DNA from: a virus
Strand: one strand, 5' to 3'
Length of the DNA: 64,000 nucleotides
IMG/VR virus record: IMGVR_UViG_3300045974_000156
Location: 1-64,000 of that record
The notes beneath the pieces were generated by a model. The model was not told the origin of the DNA and ran no database searches. It saw nothing but the letters and a program-made list of their open reading frames with translations. Positions 63,462 through 64,000 of the stretch are shown here, in pieces (the stretch's first letter is position 1; each line of letters begins with the position of its first letter). Made by a program: the position numbers and the translations under genes.

Positions 63462-64000
63462 ATGCCAAGATCAAAAGAACAACTAAAGGCGTATCAGAGA
63501 GAATATGCCGAGAAAAACAGAGAGAAGATCCGCAAGTACAGCCGAGAGTGGTTAGCTAAGAAGCGTGCTGAGAATCCTGAAAAATATAAAAAACGCAGTA
63601 AGGAGTACAGAGAGGCTAATGCAGAAAAAATCAGGGAGTATGAGAGGCTCAGGTCTATAAAAAGACGGGACTCTGACCCTGAGGGTCATAGAACTTATAT
63701 GAGAAAATACAAGGAGGAGAATCGAGAAAAACTAAACGAGCAGAGTAGGCTTTGGGCTGCCGAACAGCGGGCTACCAATCCGGAATTTAAGTCTAGAGAG
63801 TTAGCCAACAGTAGGAAATTTGAGAAAAGGAATTTCATGAAGCGACGAGAGACTAAACTTTTAGAGAAATACGGTATAACTAATGATGATTATGACCGTA
63901 TGCTAGAACTACAGGACGGTAAGTGCGCCATATGTGGGACAACAGAGCCAGGAGCTAAAAAGAAATACTTTTGCGTCGATCATTGCCATACCACTAAAAA
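63462..64000 (+). CDS. HNH endonuclease of the endonuclease VII type (partial, runs off the window)
   Basis: At least 179 codons, open to the window edge. The first ~125 residues are a highly basic helical array ([18 protein letters not shown] repeats) typical of free-standing homing genes of this type. The C-terminal part matches the endonuclease VII zinc-nuclease fold: [16 protein letters not shown], then CAICG, then VDHCHTTK, where the Cys pairs hold zinc and the Asp-His is catalytic. The 3' end is missing, so the fold is not seen complete. It has its own promoter and no ribosome site. Confidence 0.85.
   Translation, partial: MPRSKEQLKAYQREYAEKNREKIRKYSREWLAKKRAENPEKYKKRSKEYREANAEKIREYERLRSIKRRDSDPEGHRTYMRKYKEENREKLNEQSRLWAAEQRATNPEFKSRELANSRKFEKRNFMKRRETKLLEKYGITNDDYDRMLELQDGKCAICGTTEPGAKKKYFCVDHCHTTK

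Overview
The window looks like part of a large tailed-phage (Caudoviricetes) genome carrying a T4-type head module. It contains a large terminase, a gp20-like portal, a gp21-like prohead protease fused to a scaffold, and a gp23-like major capsid protein, all on the + strand in late-operon order. No host genes, rRNA or recognisable tRNA were seen. Gene packing is tight, with many TAATG/ATGA junctions. Promoters look host sigma70-like (TTGACA-like box, 16-18 nt spacer, TATAAT-like box). The host cannot be named from this sequence.

Layout. 1-9460: tail of an unknown gene, packaging genes, portal, two unknown head-region genes, a highly structured 250-nt gap, protease-scaffold, and a small virion protein. 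9536-13458: an abundant virion protein, a terminator, an HNH homing endonuclease, then a three-gene cassette of a glycosyltransferase-like protein, a CmcI-like hydroxylase/O-methyltransferase and a SAM methyltransferase. 13509-16606: three tandem paralogues, each a tail-fibre-type N-terminus followed by exactly seven beta-propeller motifs. 17103-42491: two giant fibre-like genes of 6283 and 2137 codons. They share a beta-sandwich module and an acidic repeat of about 20 residues; the second carries a ~560-residue alanine-rich insertion inside one module. 42646-46514: major capsid protein, strong terminator, then a LAGLIDADG / zinc-finger / DNA-methyltransferase fusion. 46516-47368: a small minus-strand island. 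47500-52465: small virion-type genes, including a collagen-like protein, an abundant fibre-like protein and a GIY-YIG homing endonuclease. 52462-63425: a 1984-codon repetitive virion protein, a LamG lectin, a membrane protein, a stand-alone CheY-like receiver, a papain-like NlpC/P60 protein, and baseplate/neck-type proteins. 63462-end: an endonuclease VII-type HNH gene that runs off the window.

How it works together. Most of the window encodes virion assembly and a very elaborate virion exterior: fibres, lectin-like modules and propellers. Enzymes that could modify surface glycans or virion proteins sit beside them. Mobile homing endonucleases of four families (HNH, LAGLIDADG, GIY-YIG, EndoVII-type) sit beside head, neck and other virion genes. 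Several intergenic regions put a promoter -10 box between the arms of an inverted repeat whose 3' arm covers the ribosome-binding site of the next gene. This predicts that read-through transcripts are translated poorly and locally started transcripts well.

The most unusual items are the giant acidic-repeat gene, the alanine-rich insertion, the nuclease-methyltransferase fusion, the structured RNA candidate at 6699-6944, and the recurrent promoter-in-hairpin arrangement.
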